Positions 44,304 through 53,326 of a stretch of 60,863 nucleotides of DNA are shown in pieces. A program made the position numbers and the translations under genes. Under the pieces are notes generated by a model. The model saw only the letters and a program-made list of their open reading frames with translations, was not told the DNA's origin and did no database searches. Each line of letters begins with the position of its first letter. Within the stretch, counting starts at the first letter, position 1. This stretch comes from CAYQCE01 sp964415885 (lineage in GTDB: Bacteria > Zixibacteria > MSB-5A5 > JAABVY01 > JAHJOQ01): NCBI GenBank assembly GCA_964415885.1, contig CAYQCE010000019.1, positions 1 to 60,863 of the forward strand, given 5' to 3'.

Positions 44304-44947
44304 CCATTGCTCGCGAAGGCTATCCATTCATTCTGCCGACCGCACTTCTGGCCGTGCTGCTGCTCATATTTGGATACGTCATGAGCCAGCAGGCTGTTAT
44401 CGTGATTGGCTGGGCTCTCACACTCCTCACAGTGCTCTTTCTGTTCTTCTTCCGCGAGCCTCAATTCGAGGCGTTTGCCCGGGAGGGCCAGATCCTCGCT
44501 CCGGCCGATGGAAAGGTGCTAACGGTCGACTCAGAGGTGCCGGAGAATCTCTCAACTTATGCCACAAGATTGAGTATTTTTCTTTCGATTTTCGATGTCC
44601 ATGTTAACCGCATACCGGCAAACGGCGAGGTGGCAAATGTTGAGTTTCGTCAGGGGCGCAAGTACTCGGCGTTCAGGCCGCAAGCCTCCATTGCCAATCA
44701 ACGTAGCGAGATCGATCTCGATACGAAATTCGGTCGAATTCACTTCCGGCAGATAACGGGGAGTGTGGCGAGGCGCGTTGTTTTCTCCGTTGCGCCAGGG
44801 CAGACGGTGAGAGCGGGGGAGAGGTTTGGAGTGATGAGGTTCGGTTCTCGAATGGACCTGTTTTTCCCGGAGAGCGTTGAGGTGCTTGTGAAGATCGGCG
44901 ATAGGGTAAAGGCGGGTCGTACCGTAGTGGCGGAGTTTCGCAGATGA
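44300..44947 (+). CDS. psd: Phosphatidylserine decarboxylase (short type)
   Basis: This 215-residue proenzyme makes phosphatidylethanolamine. Two N-terminal transmembrane helices are followed by APADGKV, the FDVHVNR motif and the self-cleavage site in RFGSRMDLFFP, where the serine after Gly becomes the pyruvoyl group. The short form is the type found in archaea and many bacteria. It is coupled to purB and pssA by ATGA-type overlaps. Confidence 0.94.
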   Translation: MTIAREGYPFILPTALLAVLLLIFGYVMSQQAVIVIGWALTLLTVLFLFFFREPQFEAFAREGQILAPADGKVLTVDSEVPENLSTYATRLSIFLSIFDVHVNRIPANGEVANVEFRQGRKYSAFRPQASIANQRSEIDLDTKFGRIHFRQITGSVARRVVFSVAPGQTVRAGERFGVMRFGSRMDLFFPESVEVLVKIGDRVKAGRTVVAEFRR

Positions 44948-45714
44948 AGGGTTATCGCGCGCTCTTTCCGAACTCGTTTACGATGGGTAATGTGCTTTGC
45001 GGGTTTATCTCGATACTCTCCGCGCTCGAGGGGAATATCACGACCGCGGCGTGGCTGATTGTGCTCGGCGCATTCCTCGACACTCTCGATGGGTCCATCG
45101 CGAGATTATCGGGAGCGACATCCCACTTCGGTGTCGAGCTCGACTCCCTCGCCGACTTTCTGACGTTCGGCGCCGCGACCGGGGTCCTGCTGTATGCGGT
45201 CGCTTTCATGGACTTTGGCAGATGGGGCTGGATCATACCCGCGGTGTTCGTTATGGCCGCTGGTTTCCGCCTCGCGAGATTCAATCTCATGGCAACGCAG
45301 GAAGAGAAAAAGAAGTTTGTCGGGCTGCCTGTCCCGGTCGCATCGATGCTGCTCGTGAGCTATGTGATATTCAGCACGGAGATGTGGGGAGGGGTGCAGT
45401 ATCAGCGTTTCGTGGTGACTATGGTTGCGGGTGTATCGGCTCTGATGGTATCGGCTGTGACGTACGAGAATTTCCCGGCCAACTTCTCCACTGTCGAAAA
45501 CCGGCTAAAGTTTTTGCTTTTGTTCGTTTTCTTTATTTTCTTAATTGTCATCGATCCGAGAATCGTCATGTTCCCGGCGATACTGGCGTATATCCTTGCG
45601 TGTCTTGTCCGGGACATGATTCAGATGCTCAGGAACGGCAACAGATCGGCCGAGGATGAGGCTGCCGAAACAACAGGTGGGACAGACAATGATACAGGCG
45701 ACGATCAGAGTTGA
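44944..45714 (+). CDS. pssA: CDP-diacylglycerol-serine O-phosphatidyltransferase
   Basis: This 256-residue membrane enzyme forms phosphatidylserine, the substrate of the preceding gene product. The CDP-alcohol phosphotransferase motif DG-x2-AR-x8-G-x3-D-x3-D is complete (DGSIARLSGATSHFGVELD, then SLAD). About eight hydrophobic helices follow. The acidic C-terminal tail (EDEAAETTGGTDNDTGDDQ) overlaps the purS reading frame by 26 bases. Confidence 0.95.
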   Translation: MKGYRALFPNSFTMGNVLCGFISILSALEGNITTAAWLIVLGAFLDTLDGSIARLSGATSHFGVELDSLADFLTFGAATGVLLYAVAFMDFGRWGWIIPAVFVMAAGFRLARFNLMATQEEKKKFVGLPVPVASMLLVSYVIFSTEMWGGVQYQRFVVTMVAGVSALMVSAVTYENFPANFSTVENRLKFLLLFVFFIFLIVIDPRIVMFPAILAYILACLVRDMIQMLRNGNRSAEDEAAETTGGTDNDTGDDQS

Positions 45715-45934
45715 GCTGAAAGACGGCGTTCTCGATCCGCAGGGCGTGACGATACGGAGCGCGCTTGTAGATATGGGCTATGACGGCGTGAGGAATGTAC
45801 GATCCGGCAAGATATTCAAGGTGAGTGTGGATACCGATGATCGGGAGGCCGCCAACGAGCAGATCGATGAGATGTGTCGCAAACTTCTGGCGAATCCGGT
45901 GATCGAGAAGTACACGGTAGAGGTCGTTGAATGA
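45689..45934 (+). CDS. purS: Phosphoribosylformylglycinamidine synthase subunit PurS
   Basis: This 81-residue small subunit of the PurSQL enzyme begins IQATIRVELKDGVLDPQG, which is typical. ATG 45689 lies inside the end of pssA, with AGGTGGG 7 bases upstream. The stop overlaps the purQ start (ATGA). The large subunit gene purL is not in this window. Confidence 0.94.
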   Translation: MIQATIRVELKDGVLDPQGVTIRSALVDMGYDGVRNVRSGKIFKVSVDTDDREAANEQIDEMCRKLLANPVIEKYTVEVVE

Positions 45935-46635
45935 AGTTTGGCGTTATCACATTCCCGGGATCGAATTGCGATTACGATTCATATGCTGCGGTGCGATATG
46001 ATCTCGGTGAAAAGGTGGAGTTCCTGTGGCACGCGGAATCCGATCTGCACGGTTCGGATGTTATTCTGCTCCCCGGTGGATTCTCATATGGCGATTACCT
46101 CCGTACCGGAGCAATCGCAAGGTTCTCCCCGATAATGAAGGAAGTGATCAAATTCGCCAATGATGGTGGGATTGTTGTCGGTATCTGTAACGGATTTCAG
46201 ATACTGCTCGAAGCGGGACTTCTGCCAGGTGCGATGCTGCGAAACCGCAGCTTGAGGTTTGCGTGCAAGCATGTGAATCTCCGGCCCGAAACCTCGAACA
46301 GCATGCTGACCGCCGGGATGAGTCGCGACGATGTCCTCCGGATTCCGATTGCTCATTCCGACGGTAATTACTTCGCCGATAATGATATTCTGCGGGACCT
46401 GGTCGACAACGATCAGGTGGTTTTTAGATATTGCGGCAGAGATGGTGAGATTACCGGGGAGGCGAACCCTAACGGTTCGGTGTATAATATTGCTGGAATA
46501 TGTAATGAAAACCGTAACGTGTTCGGGATGATGCCGCATCCGGAGCGGGCCACGCAGAAGATTCTCGGAAGCACCGACGGGCTTCGGATATTCGAGTCTC
46601 TGAGATCACACTATCTCGAAAGGGCATCAGCTTGA
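45931..46635 (+). CDS. purQ: Phosphoribosylformylglycinamidine synthase subunit PurQ
   Basis: This 234-residue class I glutamine amidotransferase supplies ammonia for FGAM synthesis. The nucleophile cysteine is in GICNGFQILLEAGLLPG, and the His/Glu of the triad are in MMPHPERA. The N-terminus FGVITFPGSNCDYD is characteristic. It functions with PurS and a PurL encoded elsewhere. Confidence 0.97.
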   Translation: MKFGVITFPGSNCDYDSYAAVRYDLGEKVEFLWHAESDLHGSDVILLPGGFSYGDYLRTGAIARFSPIMKEVIKFANDGGIVVGICNGFQILLEAGLLPGAMLRNRSLRFACKHVNLRPETSNSMLTAGMSRDDVLRIPIAHSDGNYFADNDILRDLVDNDQVVFRYCGRDGEITGEANPNGSVYNIAGICNENRNVFGMMPHPERATQKILGSTDGLRIFESLRSHYLERASA

Positions 46636-46898
46636 AGAGACGAGAGCTCTCATTTTTGTTTTTTTCGATATTTGTCGCTGCCATCTTCGGCGCAGTAGTT
46701 GGGGATGTGGTAGCCGACGTCCTCCCGGACGGTGCAGCGAAAACTCTGCTCGGGAGGCATATTGAAGTCGGCTTTGATGCAACAAAAGTGGACCTGTACG
46801 CGTTAAGCTTTACCGTAGGTTTCCTGGTCAGGATCAATTTCATGAGTATTCTACTCGTGATATTTGTTCTGGTCTACTTTCGTTGGTGGTATATTTGA
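46632..46898 (+). CDS. DUF4321-like small membrane protein
   Basis: This 88-residue protein has an N-terminal helix with small residues (FVAAIFGAVVGDVVADVLPDG) and a C-terminal helix. It resembles the DUF4321 family of small membrane proteins without known function. The TTG start overlaps the purQ stop (TTGA). It lies just ahead of tatA. Confidence 0.7.
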   Translation: MKRRELSFLFFSIFVAAIFGAVVGDVVADVLPDGAAKTLLGRHIEVGFDATKVDLYALSFTVGFLVRINFMSILLVIFVLVYFRWWYI

Positions 46899-46919
46899 TA
46901 GTAACCTCGAGGTGATATT

Positions 46920-47144
46920 ATGTTTGGTGCCGGTGGGCCGGGCTTGCAGGAAATCCTTCTAATTTTTCTGGTCGTGCTGATTCTGTTCGGCGCGAAGCGC
47001 ATCCCTGACATTGCACAGGGTCTGGGCAAGGGTATTCGTGAGTTCAAGAAGGCAGTTAAGGATACACAGAAGGAAATCGAGAATATCGACGACGACAAGA
47101 AGAAGTCGAAGCCGGATCAGATCGAAGACAAGGACAAGAAATGA
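46920..47144 (+). CDS. tatA: Twin-arginine translocase subunit TatA/E
   Basis: This 74-residue protein has the TatA form: a short N-terminal transmembrane helix with LQEILLIFLVVLILFGAKRIPDIA, the Phe-Gly hinge, an amphipathic helix (GLGKGIREFKKAV) and a charged tail. It builds the pore for folded proteins such as the Rieske protein at 2732. TatC is not in this window. AGGTG lies a few bases before the ATG. Confidence 0.94.
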   Translation: MFGAGGPGLQEILLIFLVVLILFGAKRIPDIAQGLGKGIREFKKAVKDTQKEIENIDDDKKKSKPDQIEDKDKK

Positions 47145-47590
47145 AGTTCGAGAAGGAGCAGGTTGATCAGGTAGCAGAGGTCATCGGGGCTGACAAGGTC
47201 GAATGGGAGACGGACCACTACCGACTCAAAGTAATCGCCGAGCAGGTAAAGCGGATGCTCGTTCTCGAGATATATCCTGAGACGAGGCTTGGACGCTCCA
47301 AGGGTTCAATGATCGTGGTCTATGCGGGCGGCGCGCATTTGCAGCTGCACAACTGCTCCGGTTTCGTGGTGTCGGAGGAGCTCGGCGAGGTGACATTCGT
47401 AGGGGAGTATTCCGACCGCATCTCCGGTATCGTCGTGGAAAAAGAGGCTGCCTGTTCGCTCTATGCCAATATCTCGCGAGACCTGATCTCGTCCGATTTC
47501 ACGAAACTCGGTGTTGAGGTTATGCTGTCCGGAGTAGCGCTCTCCCTCGCAGAAGACATTTTCGACGGCGGGGAAGAAGAGGAAGAGTAG
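47141..47590 (+). CDS. Conserved-looking protein of unknown function
   Basis: This 149-residue soluble protein overlaps tatA by ATGA. It has alternating strands (YRLKVIAEQVKRMLVLEIY, GSMIVVYAGGAHLQLHNCSG) that look like a small beta-rich domain, and it ends in a run of acidic residues (GGEEEEE). There is no signal peptide or known motif. Coupling to tatA suggests a related role but does not prove one. Confidence 0.55.
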   Translation: MKFEKEQVDQVAEVIGADKVEWETDHYRLKVIAEQVKRMLVLEIYPETRLGRSKGSMIVVYAGGAHLQLHNCSGFVVSEELGEVTFVGEYSDRISGIVVEKEAACSLYANISRDLISSDFTKLGVEVMLSGVALSLAEDIFDGGEEEEE

Positions 47591-47637
47591 TCCCCGTTTC
47601 CCTTCAGTCTTTCCAGACTATGAATCAGCAATCCGAC

Positions 47638-50049
47638 TTAGAATATCTTGTTTGAGGGGGAGAATGCGGTAGTGAACTCGTCCAGTGCCCGCGCCATCTC
47701 CTCGGCGGTGCCGTAACGATTGTACGGGTCTTTCTGGAGCGCTTTCTTCACAATCAGATCGAGCATCTGCGGGATTTTTGGATTCAGCTCGGATGGCGGG
47801 GTCGGATCCTCATTCACGATTCTCATAATTAGATTGGAGATGCTCTCGCCCTTGAACGGTTTTTTACCTGTGAGGATTTCATACAGCACGACACCGGTTG
47901 AGAAGATATCTGACGACGGTGTCACCGGTTCACCCTTCAACTGCTCGGGCGATATGTAGCTCGGTGTCCCCATCGCAATACCTGTTTGCGTCAGGTTCGA
48001 TGACTCGAAGTGCGCGATTCCGAAATCCATGACCTTGACGTGGAAATTCTCCATAACCATGATGTTGCCGGGTTTGATGTCTCTGTGCACCAGATGCTGG
48101 CGATGAGCGTACTGCAGCGCGAGGCACACCTGGTAAGCGATCTGCGCCGCGAGTCTGAGGTTCATATCGAGCTTGCGATGAATCACGGTCTCGAGTGAGT
48201 AACCCTCCAGGTACTCCATCGCGATGTACTGAGTATCTCCATCCTGACCGACATCGTAGATGGTAACGATATTGGGATGGGACAGGTTACCGGCGGCCTT
48301 GGCCTCACGCGCGAGCCTCACACGGAGTTCATCTATCTCTGACGGATCGGCTATTTTGTCAATGCGGATTGTCTTGAGAGCGACTTTCCTGCCGATGGCA
48401 GGGTCTTTGCCCTTGTAAACGGTACCCATTGCGCCCTTGCCGACTTCCTCCAGAACTTCATATCTGCCAAACTTCTTCGGCATCGTCGCGGGAGTCGAGC
48501 CGGTGGATTCCTCAGAGGGTTTCTCGTACCTCGGTGGCTGGTCCGTCTCCTGCGGCTTTTCGGTTCCTGTCGGTTGTGGGTCCGGTGCCGAATCAGAATC
48601 GGGCGAATCCATCGGCAGGGTCCGTTTGAACTTCTCACTCGAATTCAGGTTTCGCTCTTTGGGCTTGTCTTCGAAATCAAGTAGTTTCTTCTCGGTAGAT
48701 TCTTCTTCGATTACCTTGACCGGAGTCTCCTCCGATTCAGCCTCTTTCTCCTTTTCTTTTTTCTCCGACTTGTCGGTTGAGGACAGTATCGGCGCCGCTA
48801 CAGCAAACATTGCAATCTGCATCAGCGGATAGAATGTACTGGCGAGGCTGCTGAAAGACGTGAACAGAATGTAATTGAAATTCATCAGGACGAAGCCGAG
48901 GATCATCAGTACGATATAGCGATAGACGACGTGCAGCCTTGGAAGCACGCCGGCGCAGAGTACACCTATGGCAAGCAGAACCAGCAGTTCCACATTTTCC
49001 GACGCGTCAACCGGCTTTACAAATCGGTCTGATAGTATGTTGTCAATAATAGTTGCCGAAAGCTCAGCAGGCGTGAATTCGTCGCTAAGGGCAGTTGCGA
49101 GCTCGTCAGTCAAACCGAGAGCCGTCAACGATACTACTACTACCTTGCCCTGTATCTTGTCTATATCTAATTCGCCGTCCCAGAAGTCTTTCACGGAGTA
49201 TTCCGCGATGGTAGAAGGGGGACCGTAATAATTCACTAAATAATGACCTTTTTCATTAACCGGTATCCGCCGTCCGTCCAGTTTCACGATCTTTTGATCC
49301 TGTGAGAATTCTATTCCCTCGAACGGAATCCCGAGTGCAAACGCTGCTGCAGCCAACTCCAGCGACGGGTAGAAATGGCGTTCGTACCTGATCAGAAGCG
49401 GGTGTCTTCTCACGTGATGGTCCTGATCGAAGTGTATTAGCTCGAAACCCAGCTTTCTTGCGGCTGGACCGAACAGCATGTCCGGCAGGTCGACTTTGCC
49501 TGCAGGGGGGACATACTCGCCCTCGAACGGCACGATCGATGGCAGTGCAGAACTGCGGAGCCAGTCGGGCGCAGTCTGAGATCTCGGAGTTCGGCTTGCG
49601 AGAATCGGCTCGAACGGCATGATAATGTTCTCTGACTGCAGAATGTTCTCAGCGAGAAGCTGAGAGTTCCCTGATATGTAGTCATCGATGTTCTCGGGTA
49701 TTCTTGGACGGAATACGACAGCCTTCGGCTCATAGTACTGCAGGGCCTCAACCAACTGGGCGAGCCGCTGGTGTTTCCATGGCCACTTGCCGATGTGATC
49801 GAGCGACTTGTTGTCGATCGAGAGCATGACAACTCGACCGGAAGGTGTCTGAGTTTCCCGTACCTTAAACAGAAGATCCTGAATTCGCGCTTCGTATTTC
49901 TGGAAAAATGAGGCATTATTCAAATATAGAGCCATCACGAACAGCGTGATGAGAAAATAGAGAACGGGCCCCGGATGTCGCTTCACAAACGATGCCCCGT
50001 TACTGGTCACATTTTCCTTGCGGAAGATGTCTTTCAGGAATGCCACCAT
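47638..50049 (-). CDS. CHASE2-domain transmembrane Ser/Thr protein kinase
   Basis: This protein has 803 residues. One N-terminal helix (28-44) precedes a periplasmic CHASE2 sensor domain (about 45-330; VVMLSIDNKSLDHIGKWPW), then three helices to about 430, a Lys/Glu/Pro-rich linker and a PknB-type kinase domain (about 530-790). The glycine loop is VGKGAMGTVYKG, the catalytic loop HRDIKPGN near 653 and DFG near 674, so it should be active. It ends the FHA-phosphoesterase-kinase operon, 3 bases after its neighbour. It would sense an envelope signal and phosphorylate Ser/Thr targets. Confidence 0.93.
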   Translation of the reverse strand: MVAFLKDIFRKENVTSNGASFVKRHPGPVLYFLITLFVMALYLNNASFFQKYEARIQDLLFKVRETQTPSGRVVMLSIDNKSLDHIGKWPWKHQRLAQLVEALQYYEPKAVVFRPRIPENIDDYISGNSQLLAENILQSENIIMPFEPILASRTPRSQTAPDWLRSSALPSIVPFEGEYVPPAGKVDLPDMLFGPAARKLGFELIHFDQDHHVRRHPLLIRYERHFYPSLELAAAAFALGIPFEGIEFSQDQKIVKLDGRRIPVNEKGHYLVNYYGPPSTIAEYSVKDFWDGELDIDKIQGKVVVVSLTALGLTDELATALSDEFTPAELSATIIDNILSDRFVKPVDASENVELLVLLAIGVLCAGVLPRLHVVYRYIVLMILGFVLMNFNYILFTSFSSLASTFYPLMQIAMFAVAAPILSSTDKSEKKEKEKEAESEETPVKVIEEESTEKKLLDFEDKPKERNLNSSEKFKRTLPMDSPDSDSAPDPQPTGTEKPQETDQPPRYEKPSEESTGSTPATMPKKFGRYEVLEEVGKGAMGTVYKGKDPAIGRKVALKTIRIDKIADPSEIDELRVRLAREAKAAGNLSHPNIVTIYDVGQDGDTQYIAMEYLEGYSLETVIHRKLDMNLRLAAQIAYQVCLALQYAHRQHLVHRDIKPGNIMVMENFHVKVMDFGIAHFESSNLTQTGIAMGTPSYISPEQLKGEPVTPSSDIFSTGVVLYEILTGKKPFKGESISNLIMRIVNEDPTPPSELNPKIPQMLDLIVKKALQKDPYNRYGTAEEMARALDEFTTAFSPSNKIF

Positions 50050-50052
50050 TTT

Positions 50053-50781
50053 CTATTTCCCGACTGCGATGCGGTCGATGAGAAACCTCGGCAGGTTTGC
50101 CTTCCGCATACGTTTCTGTGTTTTCTCGTAGTCGTACTCGATCCGCTTGATTGACATGATCTGATCGTCGGAGTCATAGATCATGTAGCTCGCTCGCGGA
50201 TCGCCGTCCCGAGGTTGCCCAACGCTTCCAATGTTGATAATGTACCGGTAATCACTATCGACTTTTGCGAAGTCATGCGCGGTAACCTCACACCTGCTCA
50301 TCTTGTACTTCTTGAAAATCACCGGCCGGTGGCTGTGTCCGATGACACATACCTGCTGCTCGAAATGCTTGAAGTTGGCTTCAGCATCTTCGAGATCGAG
50401 AATATATCCCCAGGCAGAGGGTTCCTTTGGGGAAGCGTGGACCATCTTGAAAATGTCATACACTGCTTCCATGTGATATAGCCTCAGCCTTTGGAGATTC
50501 TTTTCACTTAAAATCTGGCTCGTGTAGCCCATGGACATCTGGGCGTACTGGTTGAAATAGTCGGTGCTTAGAAGACCGATCGCGGCGGCGTCATGGTTAC
50601 CGAGAAGTCTCACCTCGGCTTTCTTTTCGATGGCTTCGATACACTTGTTGGGATCGGGTCCATACCCGACAACATCACCAAGAAAGAACACTTTTTTAAG
50701 CTTCTCGTCTTTGAAATCCGCGACGCATGCCTTCAGGGCTTCGTAATTACCGTGTACGTCCGAGAAGAATCCGATTTTCAT
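50053..50781 (-). CDS. Calcineurin-like metallophosphoesterase
   Basis: This 242-residue protein shows the binuclear metal motifs in order: FFSDVHGNYEAL, FLGDVVGYGPDP, LLGNHDAA and GHSHRPV. It resembles the YfcE/MJ0936-like phosphodiesterase group; a Ser/Thr phosphatase role is also possible given the kinase and FHA neighbours. Its ATG overlaps the FHA gene's stop by one base and it ends just before the kinase gene. Confidence 0.9.
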   Translation of the reverse strand: MKIGFFSDVHGNYEALKACVADFKDEKLKKVFFLGDVVGYGPDPNKCIEAIEKKAEVRLLGNHDAAAIGLLSTDYFNQYAQMSMGYTSQILSEKNLQRLRLYHMEAVYDIFKMVHASPKEPSAWGYILDLEDAEANFKHFEQQVCVIGHSHRPVIFKKYKMSRCEVTAHDFAKVDSDYRYIINIGSVGQPRDGDPRASYMIYDSDDQIMSIKRIEYDYEKTQKRMRKANLPRFLIDRIAVGK

Positions 50782-51473
50782 TAAATACCTGCCTCGACGA
50801 ATCGAAATACGCCTTTGCCAATCTCGATGATATCGCCATTTTTGATCTCTCTGCGATCGATGGCTTCGCCGTTAACCCGTGTCTTTCCGCTGCGGCCGAC
50901 GTTCATCACAACGTATCCTTCGTTTTCCTTGATGATCTTGGCCTGAATACCGGAAACCAGCCATCCACCTACATTTACATTTACGTATTTGGATTTGCCG
51001 ATTGTCAACACTTCTCTGTCGAGCGGAATCTCAGATTCGTCGACATTCTCAACACCGAGGAGCACAGAACATCCAGCAGCCTTTATCATTTCCTTGGCGG
51101 CACGGTCCTGCTTAATCATTTCCTTCTGGCGCTTGGTGTTCAACACCATGGTGCCGTCATGATCAGACATCTTGTCGTCGATTGATGATCCAACGCTGAA
51201 AATGAGATCGAACTTGCCGATCGTGATGACATCTTTGTCACGCAGTTTCTCCTCCGTGACTTTCCGTTGATTAACGAAAGTCCCGTTCAGGCTTTCGTTA
51301 TCAATCACAATTGCCTCTTTGCCGCTGAACTCGATCCTGGCATGTTTACGGGAGACACCGCGGTTATCCAGGACTATGTCATTGTCTGATGTGCGGCCGA
51401 TGCTGATGCGTTCCTTTTCTGTAACAACCCGCTCGACAACCTTGTTGTCGAATTTCACAGTTATCTCGGGCAT
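50781..51473 (-). CDS. FHA-domain protein (two FHA-like modules)
   Basis: This 230-residue protein has an N-terminal FHA domain with the phosphothreonine-binding signature SIGRTSDNDIVLDNRGVSRKH and NGTFVN, and a second, less typical FHA-like module (LTIGKSKYVNVN, KTRVNG). The linker holds DHDGTMVLN, a Thr site resembling kinase substrates in other FHA proteins. It is the first gene of the operon with the phosphatase and kinase, so it probably reads out kinase activity. Confidence 0.92.
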   Translation of the reverse strand: MPEITVKFDNKVVERVVTEKERISIGRTSDNDIVLDNRGVSRKHARIEFSGKEAIVIDNESLNGTFVNQRKVTEEKLRDKDVITIGKFDLIFSVGSSIDDKMSDHDGTMVLNTKRQKEMIKQDRAAKEMIKAAGCSVLLGVENVDESEIPLDREVLTIGKSKYVNVNVGGWLVSGIQAKIIKENEGYVVMNVGRSGKTRVNGEAIDRREIKNGDIIEIGKGVFRFVEAGI

Positions 51474-51544
51474 TACGCCGCTCCTTTCGAGAAACGGTGG
51501 CGTCTCAACTGATTCTTAAGCCGCACCGTAAGTTGCTGTCCGAT

Positions 51545-51579
51545 TTGTTCTTGCTCGGATAGTCGTGTACAATTATATT
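51545..51579 (+). promoter_or_regulatory. Overlapping promoters of the dus operon, almost no leader
   Basis: Two well-spaced pairs overlap: TTGTTC (51545-51550) with TACAAT (51568-51573), and TTGCTC (51551-51556) with TATATT (51574-51579), both at 17 bases. The ATG at 51586 lies 6 to 12 bases beyond the -10 boxes and has no Shine-Dalgarno sequence, so the mRNA may be leaderless. Confidence 0.55.
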
Positions 51580-51585
51580 GTCGGA

Positions 51586-52563
51586 ATGAAACTAAGAAAC
51601 TTAAGTATCGATGGAAGAGTTGTTTCGGCTCCGCTCGCTAATATCGCGGGGTCGGCATACCGCCTTTTTGCGCGCCGGTTCGGGGCTGCACTTGTTGTCT
51701 CGGAGATGGTCTCGATTGAGGGGCTGGTCCGAGGGAACCGCAAGACATGCAATATGTTAGGCTATCGCGAAGAGGAGAGGCCGATCTCCGTTCAGGTCTT
51801 CGGCAAGACGCCGGAATCGCTCGCAAATGCATGCAAAATCGTCGCCGATTCAGGCGTTGACATGATAGATCTTAATTTCGGCTGCCCGGCGAAGAAAATC
51901 GTCTCGAAGTCCGGGGGCGCTGCGCTGATGAAGGACCTCAAACTGACGGAGTCCCTTTTCAGGGCGGCAGTTAACTCTGTGGATATCCCGGTTTCGGCCA
52001 AGTTTCGATCGGGGTGGGATAGAGAGAGCACGAATTTTGTCGAGGTCGGCAAAATCGCCGAAGAGTCCGGAATTGCCATGCTCACGCTGCATCCGCGGAC
52101 CAGGGTCTCCGGCTTCAGAGGTAAATCCGATTGGACGAAGATTCGGATGCTGAAGGAGGCAGTGGATATCCCGGTCGTAGGGAACGGCGACATTAATTCG
52201 CCTCAGGATGCTCTTGATATGATCGACCAGACCGGATGCGATCTCGTGATGATCGGTCGCGCTGCTATGGGGGCGCCGTGGCTGTTTCGGCGGGTGGATG
52301 ACATGCTCCGTGGAAAGCCGGATCCAGGTGAGCCGGCACTCGAGGAGAAGATTCGAATCTGTCTCGACTACACCCGCCATATGATAGAAGACTACGGCGA
52401 GGAGGTCGCGTGCCGCAGGATGCGCAAACACTTGACCTGGTATACGCGTGGCTGGAGAGACATTTCATCGTTCCGACCCGAGATATTCCACGTTGAAACC
52501 TATGACGATATCGCCCGTCTCTTCGATCGTTATTTGAACGTATACCAACGACAGACCGCGTGA
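51586..52563 (+). CDS. dus: tRNA-dihydrouridine synthase
   Basis: This FMN-dependent TIM-barrel enzyme of about 325 residues reduces uridines in tRNA. The catalytic cysteine is in LNFGCPAKKIVSKSGGAALM, and FMN-binding segments GNGDI and MIGRAAMGAPWLF are present. It is closest in pattern to the DusB group. ATG 51586 is chosen over GTG 51565 because the family start aligns there. It heads an operon with larB, larC and etfA. Confidence 0.93.
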   Translation: MKLRNLSIDGRVVSAPLANIAGSAYRLFARRFGAALVVSEMVSIEGLVRGNRKTCNMLGYREEERPISVQVFGKTPESLANACKIVADSGVDMIDLNFGCPAKKIVSKSGGAALMKDLKLTESLFRAAVNSVDIPVSAKFRSGWDRESTNFVEVGKIAEESGIAMLTLHPRTRVSGFRGKSDWTKIRMLKEAVDIPVVGNGDINSPQDALDMIDQTGCDLVMIGRAAMGAPWLFRRVDDMLRGKPDPGEPALEEKIRICLDYTRHMIEDYGEEVACRRMRKHLTWYTRGWRDISSFRPEIFHVETYDDIARLFDRYLNVYQRQTA

Positions 52564-52564
52564 G

Positions 52565-53326
52565 ATGGATGAAGCCACTCTCAGAGAGCTGCTCGCAAGA
52601 ATCAAGTCGGGCGAGTTGACCGTTGACAATGCAGTCGCCCGCCTGCGGGATTTTCCGGTCGCGGAAACGGGCGAGGCGCGTATAGATACCCATCGTGAAC
52701 TCAGGCTCGGTTTTCCCGAGGTGATATTTTGCGACGGCAAGACCGAAGAACAGATTCTATCAATAGCCGAGAAAATGGTTGGCCTGCGCGAGTCAGTCCT
52801 CGCTACTCGCATTTCCGATTCCGCCGCAGAGATTCTCACATCCCGATTTGATAGTGCAGTATACAACAAGGTCGCGCGGACTGTCTTCGTAGAGGTCGCC
52901 AGGCGGAAGACCCGCAATGTGAATGTAGCTGTTGTGACAGCCGGCACCGCCGACATACCTGTGGCGGAGGAAGCCGCTGTGACCTGTGATGCACTCGGTT
53001 GCTCCATCGAGAAATTTTTCGACGTCGGCGTGGCCGGTATCCACAGGTTGGCCGAGGTTTCAAGCCGTTTCAGCGAGTTCGATGTCTTTATCGTGGCGGC
53101 CGGAATGGAGGGCGCGTTGGCATCAGTGATAGGTGGCCTCGTCGGCAAGCCGGTTGTGGCGGTTCCTACGTCGGTCGGGTATGGAGCGTCCTTCGAAGGG
53201 ATGGCTGCACTGCTCGCGATGTTGAACTCGTGCGCCTCCGGTGTTGTTGTCGTCAATATAGACAGCGGCTTTGGCGCCGCAATGGCGGCAATTAGGATCA
53301 GCAATTTGCTGGAGAAACGGCAATGA
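52565..53326 (+). CDS. larB: Nickel-pincer cofactor biosynthesis protein LarB
   Basis: This 253-residue protein resembles the PurE-like carboxylase LarB, which carboxylates and hydrolyses nicotinic acid adenine dinucleotide in nickel-pincer nucleotide synthesis. DFPVAETGEARIDTHRELR and the PurE-like core (AVVTAGTADIPVAEEAA, VPTSVGYGASFEGMAALL) are typical. It begins 1 base after dus and overlaps larC by ATGA. Confidence 0.92.
   Translation: MDEATLRELLARIKSGELTVDNAVARLRDFPVAETGEARIDTHRELRLGFPEVIFCDGKTEEQILSIAEKMVGLRESVLATRISDSAAEILTSRFDSAVYNKVARTVFVEVARRKTRNVNVAVVTAGTADIPVAEEAAVTCDALGCSIEKFFDVGVAGIHRLAEVSSRFSEFDVFIVAAGMEGALASVIGGLVGKPVVAVPTSVGYGASFEGMAALLAMLNSCASGVVVVNIDSGFGAAMAAIRISNLLEKRQ

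Noticed and set aside
43293..44327. 344-residue minus-strand open frame
   Set aside because: It is antisense to purB, Arg/Leu-rich, the usual reading of the opposite strand of GC-rich coding DNA.
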